From: Chloromonas sp. AAM2 | Taxonomy: Eukaryota > Chlorophyta > Chlorophyceae > Chlamydomonadales > Chlamydomonadaceae | DNA length: 33,927 nucleotides | Direction of reading: 5' to 3' | NCBI GenBank assembly: GCA_004335635.1 | Contig: QAXH01001414.1 | Coordinates: forward strand, 1,681-35,607 | Shown here: positions 1 through 10,956 of the stretch, piece by piece | Numbering within the stretch: the first letter of the stretch is position 1 | How the letters are laid out: the number at the start of each line of letters is the position of its first letter | Notes under the pieces: model-generated | Told to the model about the DNA's origin: nothing | The model's input: the letters and a program-made list of their open reading frames with translations, nothing else | Database searches by the model: none | Position numbers and translations under genes: made by a program

Positions 1-33
1 CTTGCATTTTCTCCATCCCTCGCCTTCACCTAG

Positions 34-1868
34 GTTTGCATCCAGGACGTCTCAGTACGCCAAACAAGTGTTTGAGAAATCACAACAAAGACTACTGATC
101 AGAACCTTGGTTAAACTGATCACAACCAATCTACAGACAAGTTATGGCGTAGCTGAACAAGCGTGAAAGCTGTGAAGCTTCAGCTTGATACTGTGGCTGT
201 ATTAGTGACAACGTGGTCTGGTAGAGCATGTATTGCTCTATTCTAAGTGTCTGATGCAGCAAGACCATCCTGGCACAGGACTGGTTGCGTGAGCATTCCT
301 TGCTGTTGTCTGACTCTGCCAGTGTCCTGCTACTGTGCAGGACATGCCTCAAATCCCTCCACCTGATGACGTGGCAGCCCTACAGCTGGTGGCAGCTGGG
401 CACCAGCAAGGCCTGGGGGCAGCAGCAGACGAGCTGCAGCTGCCAGCCTTAGCTGCAGCCAGGCCAATGCCACAGCCAGTACAGCCAGCACCGCAACCAG
501 CACAACAGGCACAGCCGCTAGCAACGCAGCAGCCACAGGAGCAGCAGCAGCAGCTGCTGCAGCCAGCTGTGGCAGCCGCTTTAGTGCCGGTGGCACCTCC
601 ACCCCAGCCAGTTGGACGGACATCTGCTGATGCAGCCCAATTTTGTCAGGTGACAGCGGCAGCAGCCGATGCGCGCCTGCAATCATTGCAGAGGACACAG
701 CAAGGTACCGCAGAGGATGCAGCACAGCCTGGAGACGATGGGCCAACAAAGAGCGCCAGCAGCAGCAGCAGCAGCCCAGGCCCACAGCCCCAACAGAAAG
801 CGCCACTGCCGGCCGGACCAGCCAGCCAGACTAGTGTTGCTGGCGCCCCTCTTGCTGCAGGCGCCTTGCCACCTGCCACAGCCCCAACAGCCATGCACAG
901 CACGGGGGCAGCGGCAGTTGCAGGAGTGCCAGTTCCTGTGGGTGTTCAAAGCAAGCCTGAACCATCAAAACCTATGAAATCCGAGAATGGCGTTGATGTG
1001 CACCAGGCAAGTGTTCCAGGTGCTTCAGAGCGCCCTTTTGCAATGGAAGTCATGCCCAAGGGCACGGGCCAAGCTGTATCACCTGCCGCAGCAGCAAGCA
1101 GCGCACGTGCACAGCAGGCCCCCGCACAAAATGGTGCGGCAAGGCCCAATGACAGCTCTCCTGGACCAGTGGCTATTGCAAACGATAAGTCAAAGTGGTC
1201 TGGCAGCAGCACTACAAGCACTGCGAATGGCCCCATGCGTTCATCAGATACAGCAGTCAAACGGATGCCGGAGGTTGAGGTCAGCAATCCACAAAAGCGA
1301 CTTCGTCCAGATCAGAACGGCACACCACTTCTTGCTCCAGCCAAAGCTACTCCTGTGCAGCAGCCCACTGGCCAGCCTTCCTTTGCCAGGGACAGCGGCT
1401 CAAGCAGCTTCACGTTTAATCAAGGCAAGGGAGTGAGCGCACCCCGTGCTGGCATGGCCACAGCTGGAGGTGTTTGCGAGGGGACGAATGATTCCGGGGC
1501 ATTCCTGGAGTCACAAGCCGTGGCAGCAGCTGGTGCAGGCAGCCTGGCTAATGGCAGTGCAGGTGGCTTGGCTGTTGGCAGGGCCAGCAGTGGAGGCAGC
1601 AGTGAGGCAGTGCAGCCAACGGGGTCACCGGCAGCAGCACACGCGCAGGCACAACCTGTGGTGGAACTGGCAGGGCCTGACCAGGCCGCGCCGGGACCCA
1701 GGGGCCGCAGGAGGTTCCTGTTCTTTCGCAGTAAGTGAGCAGGTGGCAGGTGGCGCAGTGTTCGGTAATGCCAGTGTCCACTGCTCTGTGTCAGGGAGCG
1801 GAAGGGGTGCTCACAGAAGAATGGCTGGTGGCAAACAGACAAATGGTTCAGATTCAGGCACCTTGTAG
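34..1868 (+). CDS. Q/A/P-rich low-complexity protein, 3' portion of a gene starting upstream of the window
   Basis: Function not recognised. The main exon runs 341-1730. It opens after a good acceptor (tactgtgcag) and ends at a consensus donor (GTAAGT), so the in-frame TGA at 1736-1738 is intronic. A 64-nt intron leads in matching phase to a last exon, 1795-1868, ending in TAG. An upstream exon is likely at 34-109 or 34-148: it starts after an acceptor, is in phase, and reads like real protein (SQYAKQVFEKSQQRLL). The encoded part, about 490 residues from 341, is rich in Gln, Ala, Pro and Ser, has poly-Q and poly-S runs, a possible basic nuclear signal (NPQKRLRP) and an Arg-rich end (RGRRRFLFFRRSGRGAHRR). 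Such composition is common in algal transcription coregulators, but no domain supports that. Initiation at the ATG at 344 is an alternative. Confidence 0.5.
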
Positions 1869-3037
1869 ATCATGCCATTCGGGCTGTTGAGCGTGTAGGC
1901 CATCAATTTAGCGTTAACCATGTCCTGTGAAGGCACAGCTCGTTGGCATGCAACATGCTTGTCTTGCACTTTCCGCGCTATGGCACATTCCGTTTGTGGG
2001 GTGACACAAACTTTCAGCGCTATGGCACATGAGGACCAGTGCGTCGGCGCAGTTTAGCGTCTACACTTTTAGTGCCGCTTTTACAGGCCGTTTATAATGC
2101 TCTTTGAGGCCAAAGCACACAGGTTGCAAGCGATGCGCCACATGACCAGCGCCTCTGCACATGGCGTCTGCGAGTCAGGACTGGAAGGGAAATCGCAGTC
2201 ACCGTTTGCTCTCGTCGAATCGTTTGGGTTTCAGGTTCTTTTCTTCTTGAGCAAGATTTCTTTTGCTGCGCTCAGTTATGCAGAGAGTTATTGTTGTCCA
2301 GCTTTGTGACTAGCAAGCCACCCCGTTCACTTTCCTTGAGACTGTGAGATCTTGCGTCCAGGGGTGGCGCATAGTGGCCGATGGGATTCACTTTCGATTC
2401 CCCTGAGCGGTATGCTCGGCGGTGACGCTTGAGAGGCTGGTGGAGATCCCGTTCATCGTACTTTCGTGGGACGTGTGTGTGGTAGCTCTCATTGATGCTA
2501 TTCCATGCAGCCAAGTGGTCTGCAGGCGCTGTTTGCTGGTTGGTACTGGTCTGCTGCCAGTATGTTCCTTTTCACGTGCAAGGTGTGACGTACTGGCTAG
2601 CCTGATCGAACACTCCCTATTAAACAGACTCTTATCATTGTATGTGTTACACAGACTGGGCTGTCTCGCCTCTGGTTTGCTTGATGAGTTGACATGTGCC
2701 GGATGCTGCGTACAGAAGGCCACGCCAGACACTGCTTTGACGTGACATCTATCAAGTGCTTTTAAGCCATCGTCTTCTGATTTCAAACACAACTTACATG
2801 AGTTTCTGTGAGTTTTCTATGACTGCTGGTCCGTTTGTGCCCTGCCGCAAAGTGCAGACTTGTGCAGTCTGCAGTTTCCGGAACAATCCTTGTCTTGTAC
2901 TTGTTTACAGGTTCCATGGCACACTTGTAGCCTTGCTCACATGCGTGCCATTCTGGATCCAGCTCTACATGCCTGCCGCCCCACAAAACAGGAGAGGCAT
3001 CATAAAAATGTCAAAGTTGAGCTGACATGCCTCAAGA
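1869..3037. other. Intergenic stretch without a convincing gene
   Basis: This stretch separates the 3' ends of two converging genes. Open frames here are short and have neither family resemblance nor splice-consistent neighbours. A small motif lies at 1975-2030: the 14-mer GCGCTATGGCACAT occurs twice (1975-1988, 2017-2030) and flanks a hairpin with a 7-bp stem (GTTTGTG / CACAAAC). A minus-strand TGTAA at 2905-2909 could be the poly(A) signal of the gene that ends at 3038. Confidence 0.5.
2905..2909 (-). terminator. Candidate poly(A) signal TGTAA (minus strand)
   Basis: TGTAA is the usual green-algal polyadenylation signal. This copy lies about 130 nt past the stop codon of the minus-strand gene 3038-3800. 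Another copy lies at 2794-2798. The assignment rests on position and the pentamer only. Confidence 0.35.
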
Positions 3038-3800
3038 CTAAGCCTCGTCCTCGTCTGAGGACAAGAAATCGTCCGCCTGCGCAATGCGCCATCCTGCATA
3101 TCGGCAAACAGCAGTAGGAACACGTTGGCGCCCAGGCCACAGGGCACAGAACTGGTGTGCCCAGGCGTCCAGTGATGGCACGTGCTGAGAGTGAACTGGC
3201 AATAAAAACCTGCTTTGAAGGCTGCGGAGACCTGTCTAAAATAGGCCCTGAGCACTGACCGTCTGCTTTGAGCACTCTGCGCACCACTACCACAGCATCC
3301 TCCTTGGCCACAGGGCTGATCACAGCATCCACTGGAAGTTCCCGGCCCCTGCACATCGCAAGCAGGCTTTCAATGGCAGACGGTCCTGCTGCAGCATGCA
3401 GTTTATGACAGGGCAAGAGTGTTGATCCTGTCCAGCCCTTCCCGCTCCGAGTGCGTTGCCCGTGCTACATGGTGCTTGCCAACCTAACCCAGCCAGCGGC
3501 AGTCACGGCTCGCAACAGGCCCAGTGCCCATACGCCTGAAACGAATTGTGCTTTGCGGTGCCCTTACTTGATCAGCAACCTCTGCCAGGGTTGGGCGAAT
3601 CCTTCAATCCGGACCAGGCTGTTCACGTCGCGCCAGCCCAGCTGTCGTGCGGTGGCCTCCAACAGCTCCGCGCCTGTCATGCCGTCAGCTCCCTCAATAG
3701 TCGTATCCTCCAGACACTCAGTCTTTACGAACAGCGGCTCCTTCCAGTACAGCGACCAGCTCACGATTTCCAAGCGCGGCCGCACACGAATGGCGCCCAT
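3038..3800 (-). CDS. Unrecognised 188-residue protein, four exons, acidic C-terminus
   Basis: I do not recognise the family. Minus-strand exons are 3568-3800, 3489-3535, 3260-3388 and 3038-3195. Their phases join exactly, donors are GTAAGG, GTTAGG and GTCAGT, and the acceptor before the second exon is strong (ttcgtttcag). The start is the ATG at 3800 (MGAIRVRPRLEIVSW), with G at -3 and +4. An acceptor at 3813 means an upstream exon is possible, which would add four residues (HNNE) in frame. Visible segments are a Trp-rich N-terminal half (VSWSLYWKEPLFVK, ATARQLGWRDVNSLVRIEGF), a middle region (AIESLLAMCRGRELPVDAV), a Cys/Trp segment (WAHQFCALWPGRQRVP) and the tail DDFLSSDEDEA. Balanced composition and four phase-compatible exons argue for a real gene. 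It could also be a domesticated transposon fragment. Confidence 0.5.
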
Positions 3801-4024
3801 CTCGTTATTGTGCTGGGCACGTGCTCGGATTGCCCTGATGCTGTGTTGGCCTGGCGCTGTGTGACGGCCGCAAACCTTTGAATTGACCTTGCTGGTCAAA
3901 CCCTTTGACAGGACAAGAATTCGGAACAGAAGATAACGCTTTCTTCGTGGGTAACGCTCGACTCTTGGATAAGGCTCGGTGATGGCAGAACCAGTCGGCG
4001 GATTGCGCTGATCGTGTCCTGGGC

Positions 4025-4087
4025 TGCGTTGACCGTGCTCCGGATTGCGTTGACGGTGCTCCGGAATGCATTGGCCGTTCTCCGGAC
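4025..4087. repeat. 21-bp tandem repeat, three copies
   Basis: Three adjacent copies of a 21-bp unit containing TTGACCGTGCTCCGGA and its variants, starting at 4025, 4046 and 4067. The third copy is the most diverged. Confidence 0.75.
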
Positions 4088-4091
4088 TGCC

Positions 4092-4209
4092 GATGTGTGG
4101 TATTCACTCGAACGCAAGGGAACCTGAGGTCACGGGTGAAGAATGACAGGATTGTGGCCGAAAGTAATAAGAAAAAACGATCTGCATTTTGGGGAGAATA
4201 CCACACATC
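4092..4209. repeat. Perfect 14-bp inverted repeat with 90-bp spacer
   Basis: GATGTGTGGTATTC at 4092-4105 and its exact reverse complement GAATACCACACATC at 4196-4209 enclose 90 bp. This could be a small MITE-like or foldback element. A related GATGTGTGGTA string lies nearby at about 4379-4389. Confidence 0.7.
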
Positions 4210-4564
4210 CACGGTTATGGGTAGATGGGTAGACGGGCCCTCTGAACACCGAAAATGGGAATGGATAATCACAAGACAGTCATTAGTATTATAAATTGCA
4301 GTTCCTTCGGCCAGGAGAGATCATCGCGCGATTTTGCGTTTTCCGTGCAATACACTCAGTGACTGTGATCAGTGGGCTGATGTGTGGTACCTGATGCCTG
4401 GTACCCCGGGTGACATCAAATACCGAGTTATCTGGGCATTCGGTGGCAAGCGAATGCCTTGTGCATCATGAACACCATGCACTGGAGCACACTGAAGAAT
4501 TATAAAGCATGGGAATTCAAATTCTGCCCCTTCTGAGTTCTGACGGTAACCATTGTGATTCAGC

Positions 4565-4800
4565 TGCTGGTTTGGCTAGGTCAGCCATTCAACACTTAGC
4601 TACTGCACACAGACCTTACCCGCCTCACAGCCGGTCATCAGCTTGCCTGCCGGTTTGGCTACTGGTTTGGGGCAAGGTCAGCCAATCAACACTTAGCTAC
4701 ACGGACCTTAGCCCACAAGCGGTCAACAGCCTGCCGGTCGGTTTGGCTATGAGGCAAGGTCAGCCATTCAACACTTGGTGCTGCACACGGACCTTCCACC
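4565..4800. repeat. Imperfect tandem repeat of about 80-100 bp, three copies
   Basis: The anchors GGTTTGGCTA and GGTCAGCCATTCAACACTT recur at about 4569/4579, 4652/4676 and 4740/4758. Each is followed by a similar CACACAGACCTT-type segment. Copies differ by substitutions and small indels. Confidence 0.7.
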
Positions 4801-6808
4801 TCCAGCAGGAGGGTGTCATTAGATGTATCGATTGCATGTATTGCCATGGTAAAGTTATCGTTTGTGCATAATGATGCATCAAATGTTGCACGCACGTCTG
4901 ACAAGTTGTAGAAAGTTATGCATGGTCCCTATGTACCGTACCTACCAGTGTTCCAGATTTCATTTTGGCAAAGTCCAATTTCGGATCTCAAGTTTCACAA
5001 TGGCCGTCCTGGACCTCAGGTTTGGGATCGAACATTACAACAAGCCGGGGGCTCCGTCCCCAGACCCCCAAGGGTGTGTTGAACAACGAACCATAAACAA
5101 CAAAGTTGATGTATCTGGTCAGGGGTCAGAGCTGCAAAGATTCAAGTCCAATGCTCCCAAAGTTGGGTCGGCCTAGCATGGGAGGCTGTCGTCCTGACAC
5201 TGTAAGACCATCCAACGGGCTATCAGAGAGCAGGAACGACCACAGCTCACGTCTTCACAGAGACACAATGAGGTTGAGGCAACTGGTGACCCGGGGCTGA
5301 AGGCCATGCTCGCCTTCAAGCAGGAGCGTGATAAGCAAACGAAAAAGACATCTTTCACATGAAGGGCCTGGGTCAGAGGCTCCCTAGGGGCGAGGGAATA
5401 GCGGTCAAATGGGAGCAGGCACCAACAAAACTCGATGACTGGTGTGCAACTTCCTCCTTGTAAGCGCTGTACGACTTCTGTTGCCCACCCATGTCTCAGC
5501 CTCCATGCCTCAAACCCGGTTTGCTGCAGCGATTGCAGCGCATGTGCAATAGTTCGGATGGTTTCAGGCATAGATGGTTTTAAGCACAGTCAACTTGTAC
5601 CTAGGCACAGTCTTACACAGTGCCGCATCAGGACCTGCAATTGTCCGGGAAGTATGTGTCATGCCTCACAGCGTGACCGTCCATTTGGCGTAATAGGCCT
5701 TTGCATGTGCTTTGTGCTTGGCCTGTTTGAGTTAGGATGAGTGAGGCGGTTATGAAGTGACCGTTATTGCCTGGATAAGATGTGCTTCCACTGGCATTTG
5801 CCAGCGGTTCGCTGCGAGATCGATCCGCATACCACAGTTTATAGGCGCACGTGTGTAATGAGGCACAAGCGATGTTCTGATTGGTAGCGAGCCTGCATGG
5901 CTTGGTCACCGATTGACTACAAAGCGAACCCCTAGGCTACAGACAGCAACCAGCCAGGCAGCTGAGTCCAGCTCAATGCAAGCCTAGTAACTACCGTGGT
6001 GCTTCCAGCACTACAAAAGGCATGCCTGCCAGCACACCTGATACCTGTGGTGTGCTTAGGCCGTGCATTAACTGTGCAATAGTGAGGCAGTCACATAAGA
6101 AAGCATGACATATGGTAGAACTATGGTTCCAGCATGGAATGGTGGCTGCCTCAAAAGGTGCATGCTGCACGGGGTCAACAGCGCATGTTATCAGCAACAT
6201 TTCCACTGACCACCTGCACAGGGTGTGGCGAGAGTTGGTGCAAGAGCGGATTCATTGTATGCTGTTGCATGGGCTGCATGAAGCCTGACTGAACCTGAAT
6301 GCTGGGCTTTACAAGCTCTGATGTGCTGCAAGAATGTGTAGTCCGTGCCAAGAGCTCCTGCAAGAACTGCCGCGTCATGGTTTGCGCCTTCCAACCGTGA
6401 GGCCTAGCATCCAGTGACTGCAGCCACTGCAATGCATCTTAGGCCCCTTTCTGCACACTTGCACAGTTATGTTGTGGTTAGAACAAGATTTGCACCAGGC
6501 GACTTGGTCCATGAGAGAAGGACAATTACGGTCAACTGACAGGTGCACAACTGCCCAAAAACGCCAATGCTGACCGGGTTGCTGGGTTGCGGCCGCTGCC
6601 TTCATTGAACGGGGGCTGCATGCCTGCCGCTTGTTGCAGCCTTGGTTTAAACAGCGGAGCAGCATGGCTTGCGAATCTCAGATTCACACTTGGCCCTGTG
6701 CAGCAGATGTCCGACCAATAGCATTGATTGGAGCTACTAACGATAGTATGGCTTGGGTCTGGCTCGGATGAAATATCAAGACCTGCGACCTGTAAAAGGC
6801 CAGTGGTA

Positions 6809-9516
6809 ATGGGGCTCTTTGCGTGCTTTGGCCGTTGCGGAGGACCACTGGTACCCGCGGACCACACAGAGCTAGGCAGGGAAGAGGTGCGTTAAGCAGT
6901 GGGAAAGGGCAAATGAACGGAAGACTTCTTGCCGCGCACTGCCAGCGAAATTCTTCACGAACACATCGTGTGCTGTGCACATACTTGCAGCTCAAGCGGC
7001 TTTATGAGCGGTCGCTGCATGTCAACAATGGCAGGCTCATTGTTCACGGTGGGTGCAGCAACAGCCGTACTCGACCCTGGCGCTCTACTTGCATTGATAA
7101 AGCGCACTGTTGACTTGTTCGGTCACGATTGCAGGCATTTTCGCGCGAGCCAACACCAAGAACAATAACAAGCGCGTATACCCCAAGGTGATGATAGTCA
7201 TCTTACATCCTCGTGCCTCTTGAGCTACTGCCAGCAGCTGGTGGCGCCATGTAGGCTGGCTGATACAGCCATTGAGGTTTACAAGCTGCACCTTCTGCTG
7301 CTTTTCGCAGTACATTCTCAAGCGCGAGGTGGCCAAATACGAAGCAGAGCACATACAGCGTGGCACTGCGCTTGGCGAGCTTGACCACCCAAACTATGCT
7401 TCACGTTACTTTAAGTGCCTCAACCTGCCCAACATCAGCCATCAGGTGCGGCAGCAGAATTCCAACATGAATGGAGCACTGACAGATCCTTTCCAGAACA
7501 GCACTGTGCTCCCTGCAATGCGTATGCAGTGCCCCATGTGCAAATCTGCATGCCCGCAAAGAAGTGATGCCGCTTTTCGCTTGGTGCTCGGCAGGTGCTG
7601 GAGGTTAACTGGAAGGGCGACCTGCTGTGGGGCACTATTGAAATCCTAAGCACCCCGTCAGGCCTGCTCCTCTGGGAGCTCTACTCACAGGTATGTGCAT
7701 GCATACTGATCGGCTCACTGGACCTGATATTCAATCAGGCAACTGGGACATACGTGATAGGCAGTGCATGCCCTCTGCCACGCCCAATTCATATGTTCTC
7801 CATCTTGCAGACGTATGCAGCATGCCAGCACTGGTCACAGGCACCTCTGCACGTGTCAGACACCTGACCCATGAGAGTAACGGCACATTTTTGTTGACAT
7901 GCATTCCCCGCACATGCTCACACGCATCTCATGGCGCCCTGCAGGGCATTAAGCTGGGGGTGTCCTCGCGGGGTTGGGCTTCCTTACGCAGCGACTCCAA
8001 GGCCAAGTGTGTGTATGTTGATGAGGACTTTGAGCTAATCACGTTTGACTTCGTTACGGAGCCCTCTACCAAGGGTGCCTACCTGGTCCCCATTGTACGG
8101 CCTTACGCAGATGCCATTCCCAACCAGCGCAGGGCGCAGCAGGTGGCACATTTAGGGCATGGGGTGGTGTCCATGCGCAACATACCACACCTGCCTGACA
8201 CACACATTCTTGTAGCGCACATCAACCAGCTACAGAAGCAGCAGCAGCAGCAGCAGCAGCAGGGCGGCAGCCAGCAGCAGTTGAACGGGCAACTGGCACA
8301 TGCCAACACCCTAGATCAGCTGCTCTTGTACAGCCACTACCTGGTGTTCCCGCAGCTAGCATACCTAGATAGGGAGCAGCATGCCAGGGACTTCCAGTCG
8401 CATTTGGCCATGTTTGCCACCCGGGCTCATCTAGCAGACCAACACCACCTCATGAGCAGAGCGGACCTTAATGCAATCATCCTGAAGGAGATTGCAAAGG
8501 AGGAAGCAGCGGCTGGGGGTGGGTGTGATGGTGGGGTGGTTGCGTCGGTTGAGCCGGTTTCAGCGAGTAAGACGGCGGTGGCAGCAGCCAGTGGCCCAGT
8601 GGTTGCCGGAGAGCTGCACAATGGTAGGCTGTCACCTGTGCCGCCTGCCAACTGTCAGCACCAGCACCGGAAACAACATTTGCACGGGCAAAAAGAATGT
8701 GATGCCTTCCCGTTCACCAGCGACCCGGCGGCACATGTGGTTGCCACCGTGCAGCCCAGTGAACACCTAGGGCCTGAGCAGGGATGCCGCCATCAGCAGG
8801 GTGGTGGAAGCACAACAGACCCGCCGGATGACCTCCAAACATGGGTGATGCATCCACACTCATGTGAGCCACAGGTGCAAGGCCCTGGCAGCATCAGACC
8901 ATCTGCATCAGCGCCCTTGCCGCCTAGCTCGGCCCTACCACCTGGTAGCCGGCTGGCTAGTGGGCGGCAGGGGGCGGAAGGCAGCATGCGGCGGCATAGT
9001 GGGCAGTGTGTGGCCGCACTGCCTCCGCCCATGCCCCGGGCCGGGGGTGTATTAGCGGCCAGCCCGGCACGACCAGGAAGCACCGGGTCTGGCGGGTTGC
9101 CCGGCAGCGGTGGCTTGCCATCCAGCGACGCAATACCGCGACAACCGTCGCCAGGAACCTCAGCATGCGTGGCTGCCAAGGTACAGGGTTGGCAACAGCC
9201 AGGGCCCACACAGCATCACCACCAGCAGCAGCAGACCCTGCCCATGCACTGCGCACCGGCAGCAGCAGCGGCCGCAGGCCCCTCATCCTACCACCACAGC
9301 AGCGGCCCGGCTGCAGTCGTGTGTTCTACGGGCAACAGCACAGAGGCTGAAGTGGCCGCTGAGTTCCATCGCATCAAGATCACACTGGCGTCATTCGGTG
9401 CCAAGCTGGCAGCTGAACGGCGCAATATGATGGTGGCGCTTGCTGTAGTGTTGCCGGTGGAAGATGCGAGTGCAGGCCAACTGGCCTTTGCCACAACAGG
9501 CTCACGTGCACACTAG
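6809..9516 (+). CDS. T4-type prohead core (capsid maturation) serine protease homologue, six exons
   Basis: Exons are 6809-6886, 6991-7048, 7135-7187, 7311-7445, 7595-7690 and 7945-9516. All phases agree and all introns are GT-AG, giving 663 residues. Residues 39-190 follow the phage T4 gp21 prohead protease fold: a first strand and N-x-R-x-Y-P motif (IFARANTKNNNKRVYPK, 47-63), helix ILKREVAKYEAEHI, GELDHP with the presumed catalytic His89, the W-K-G-D-x-x-G strand (114-121), GVSSRG with the presumed nucleophile Ser (147/148), and FELITFDFVTEPSTKGAYLVP. In phages this enzyme cleaves scaffold and capsid proteins inside the prohead. The host role here is unknown. After residue 200 come a poly-Q run, a helical segment (LLLYSHYLVFPQLAYLDREQ), a long Ser/Pro/Gly/His linker and a final helix (EVAAEFHRIKITLASFGAKL). 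The start codon is the least certain part; the frame stays open for some way upstream. Confidence 0.85.
8238..8280 (+). repeat. CAG-rich microsatellite coding poly-Gln
   Basis: A run of CAG codons in the last exon of the prohead-protease homologue encodes about nine glutamines, then GGSQQQ. It lies just after the conserved protease core and is probably length-polymorphic. Confidence 0.8.
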
Positions 9517-10680
9517 CAGTGGCCATGTCCTGCACGTGCCAGGCCTTTGGCAGAAAGGATGTTTGTGCGGCAGACCACAACTTGAGCAGTAGTTGGTGTG
9601 TCTAATGGGTAAATGGGGCAGACAGGCACATCACAGGTGCTGTGGTTACTTTTTTGCAGCACGTTGCAAGCTGGTCAAGGACACGTTGTCCTGGTCTTAA
9701 CAGCTTGGCGCCCTGTGCAGGGGCATGCATGGAACGCGGTACACCGGCCATGCAGCTTGCCCTGGGCCTTGTCACTGCAGCCACTTCAAACGAGCGTTTC
9801 ATTACCCAGTACGTTTCATTACCCCGTATATCACTAGACCAGCCACAGGAATTCTTATGTATGCCCATGCCTTGACCTGGGGGCTGTTAAGAGGAGGGCC
9901 TGGATGCAGAAAAGCTGTGATTAGCATTGCCAAAACCTTGGATTCTCAACCCATAGATCTGTGCCCTGGCATCGGCCTCGGCGCCTGCTACGGTAGGGGC
10001 ATATAGACCTTAATATGTTGAGAACAGGCCAGTTTGGATGCGGTGACCTTCACTTCACAGTTGTTCTCACAGAGTGTGAAAGACGACCGGGGTGAAAGGA
10101 CAGCACACGTGATCTCGTGATTTCACTTTATCAAGAGGAAGTCCAGTGTATGTATTACTTAGGTTGAGCAGGGTCACGCCCGCCTTTGCAGCTCAATAGA
10201 AAGGAACAAAACCAGACCCGGCAATCATTTTGTCGGATTAGCGGTCGATTGCACTTGAAGCATGCACCATCATACATTCAGTCTGACTAAGCCGCACCAA
10301 GACTATCATTTTTGCTCAATGCAGCAGCCTTGGCACAGTCGTGCTTTATTGTGACTTCTTTGGCTTTTGCTTGTGAATTAGTGGGAAGCGCAGATGTGAT
10401 GTGGTCGAGTTCCCCGAGTGCAGTGCCACAGGTGTTTTTTTAAGTGTTGAAGATGTTGTGTGAGGGGCCATTGAGTTGCAACCCCCTTCACATGCTTCTT
10501 GAACGGTTTAGTGCCTCTGACAACGTCACTTTATTGGCTATCATGGACTAATCAGCCACAGATCTCGTTCATTTGACATTGCAATCTGCAACCGTGCAGT
10601 TTTGTGGTTGTTCATGTTGCTTATTTTCACGTCTGACGCTTACATATAACGACGCTCGAGTAGTCATTGGATATATGTAA
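9517..10680 (+). other. Probable 3' UTR of the prohead-protease gene
   Basis: No gene is visible. The sequence is less GC-rich than the adjacent exon. The first clear TGTAA after the stop codon is at 10676-10680, which would imply a long 3' UTR of about 1.16 kb. This is inferred from the pentamer only. Confidence 0.35.
10676..10680 (+). terminator. Candidate poly(A) signal TGTAA
   Basis: First TGTAA after the stop codon at 9516. An 8-bp hairpin (GACACGGC / GCCGTGTC, 10723-10746) follows 43 bp downstream. Confidence 0.35.
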
Positions 10681-10722
10681 AGGCTGGGTTCAACAGTCTT
10701 GCAGCGTTATGATACCGGCATT

Positions 10723-10746
10723 GACACGGCTTGCCGTTGCCGTGTC
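10723..10746. other. 8-bp perfect stem-loop
   Basis: GACACGGC and GCCGTGTC pair around an 8-nt loop (TTGCCGTT). It sits shortly after a candidate poly(A) signal. It is short enough to be chance. Confidence 0.5.
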
Positions 10747-10956
10747 GATTTGTTAGTGGTGCATGTGCGGCTTAAGTGCCTGGGATAGGCGTGCAGAGCC
10801 AGCTGGCACTGAAGGTGGAGTGCATGTCGCCATCATGCCTGCAACGAGCTGGCACATGCTGTGTGACAAACTGCACACAGCAGCACGTGCCTGGTCCATT
10901 CCATGTGCTGACCAGCAACCCCCTGGCTGTGCTGATGGTAGCACAACAAGACACTG

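Larger units (their letters stand above)
3801..6808. other. 3-kb stretch without a convincing gene, repeat-bearing
   Basis: No open frame here has family resemblance or splice-consistent partners. The stretch holds a 21-bp tandem repeat (4025-4087), a hairpin-forming inverted repeat (4092-4209), a three-copy imperfect repeat of about 80-100 bp (4565-4800) and a short GC-rich palindrome-like string near 5046-5072. The part next to 6809 probably contains the promoter and 5' UTR of the prohead-protease gene. No promoter motif is clear. Confidence 0.5.

Noticed and set aside
5173..5571. 132-codon minus-strand open frame
   Set aside because: Its first third reads plausibly, but there is no family resemblance or matching exon nearby, so it was left out.
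6809..9516. Idea of a complete endogenous virus or prophage around the prohead protease
   Set aside because: No capsid, portal, terminase or polymerase gene is visible nearby, and the gene has five spliceosomal introns.
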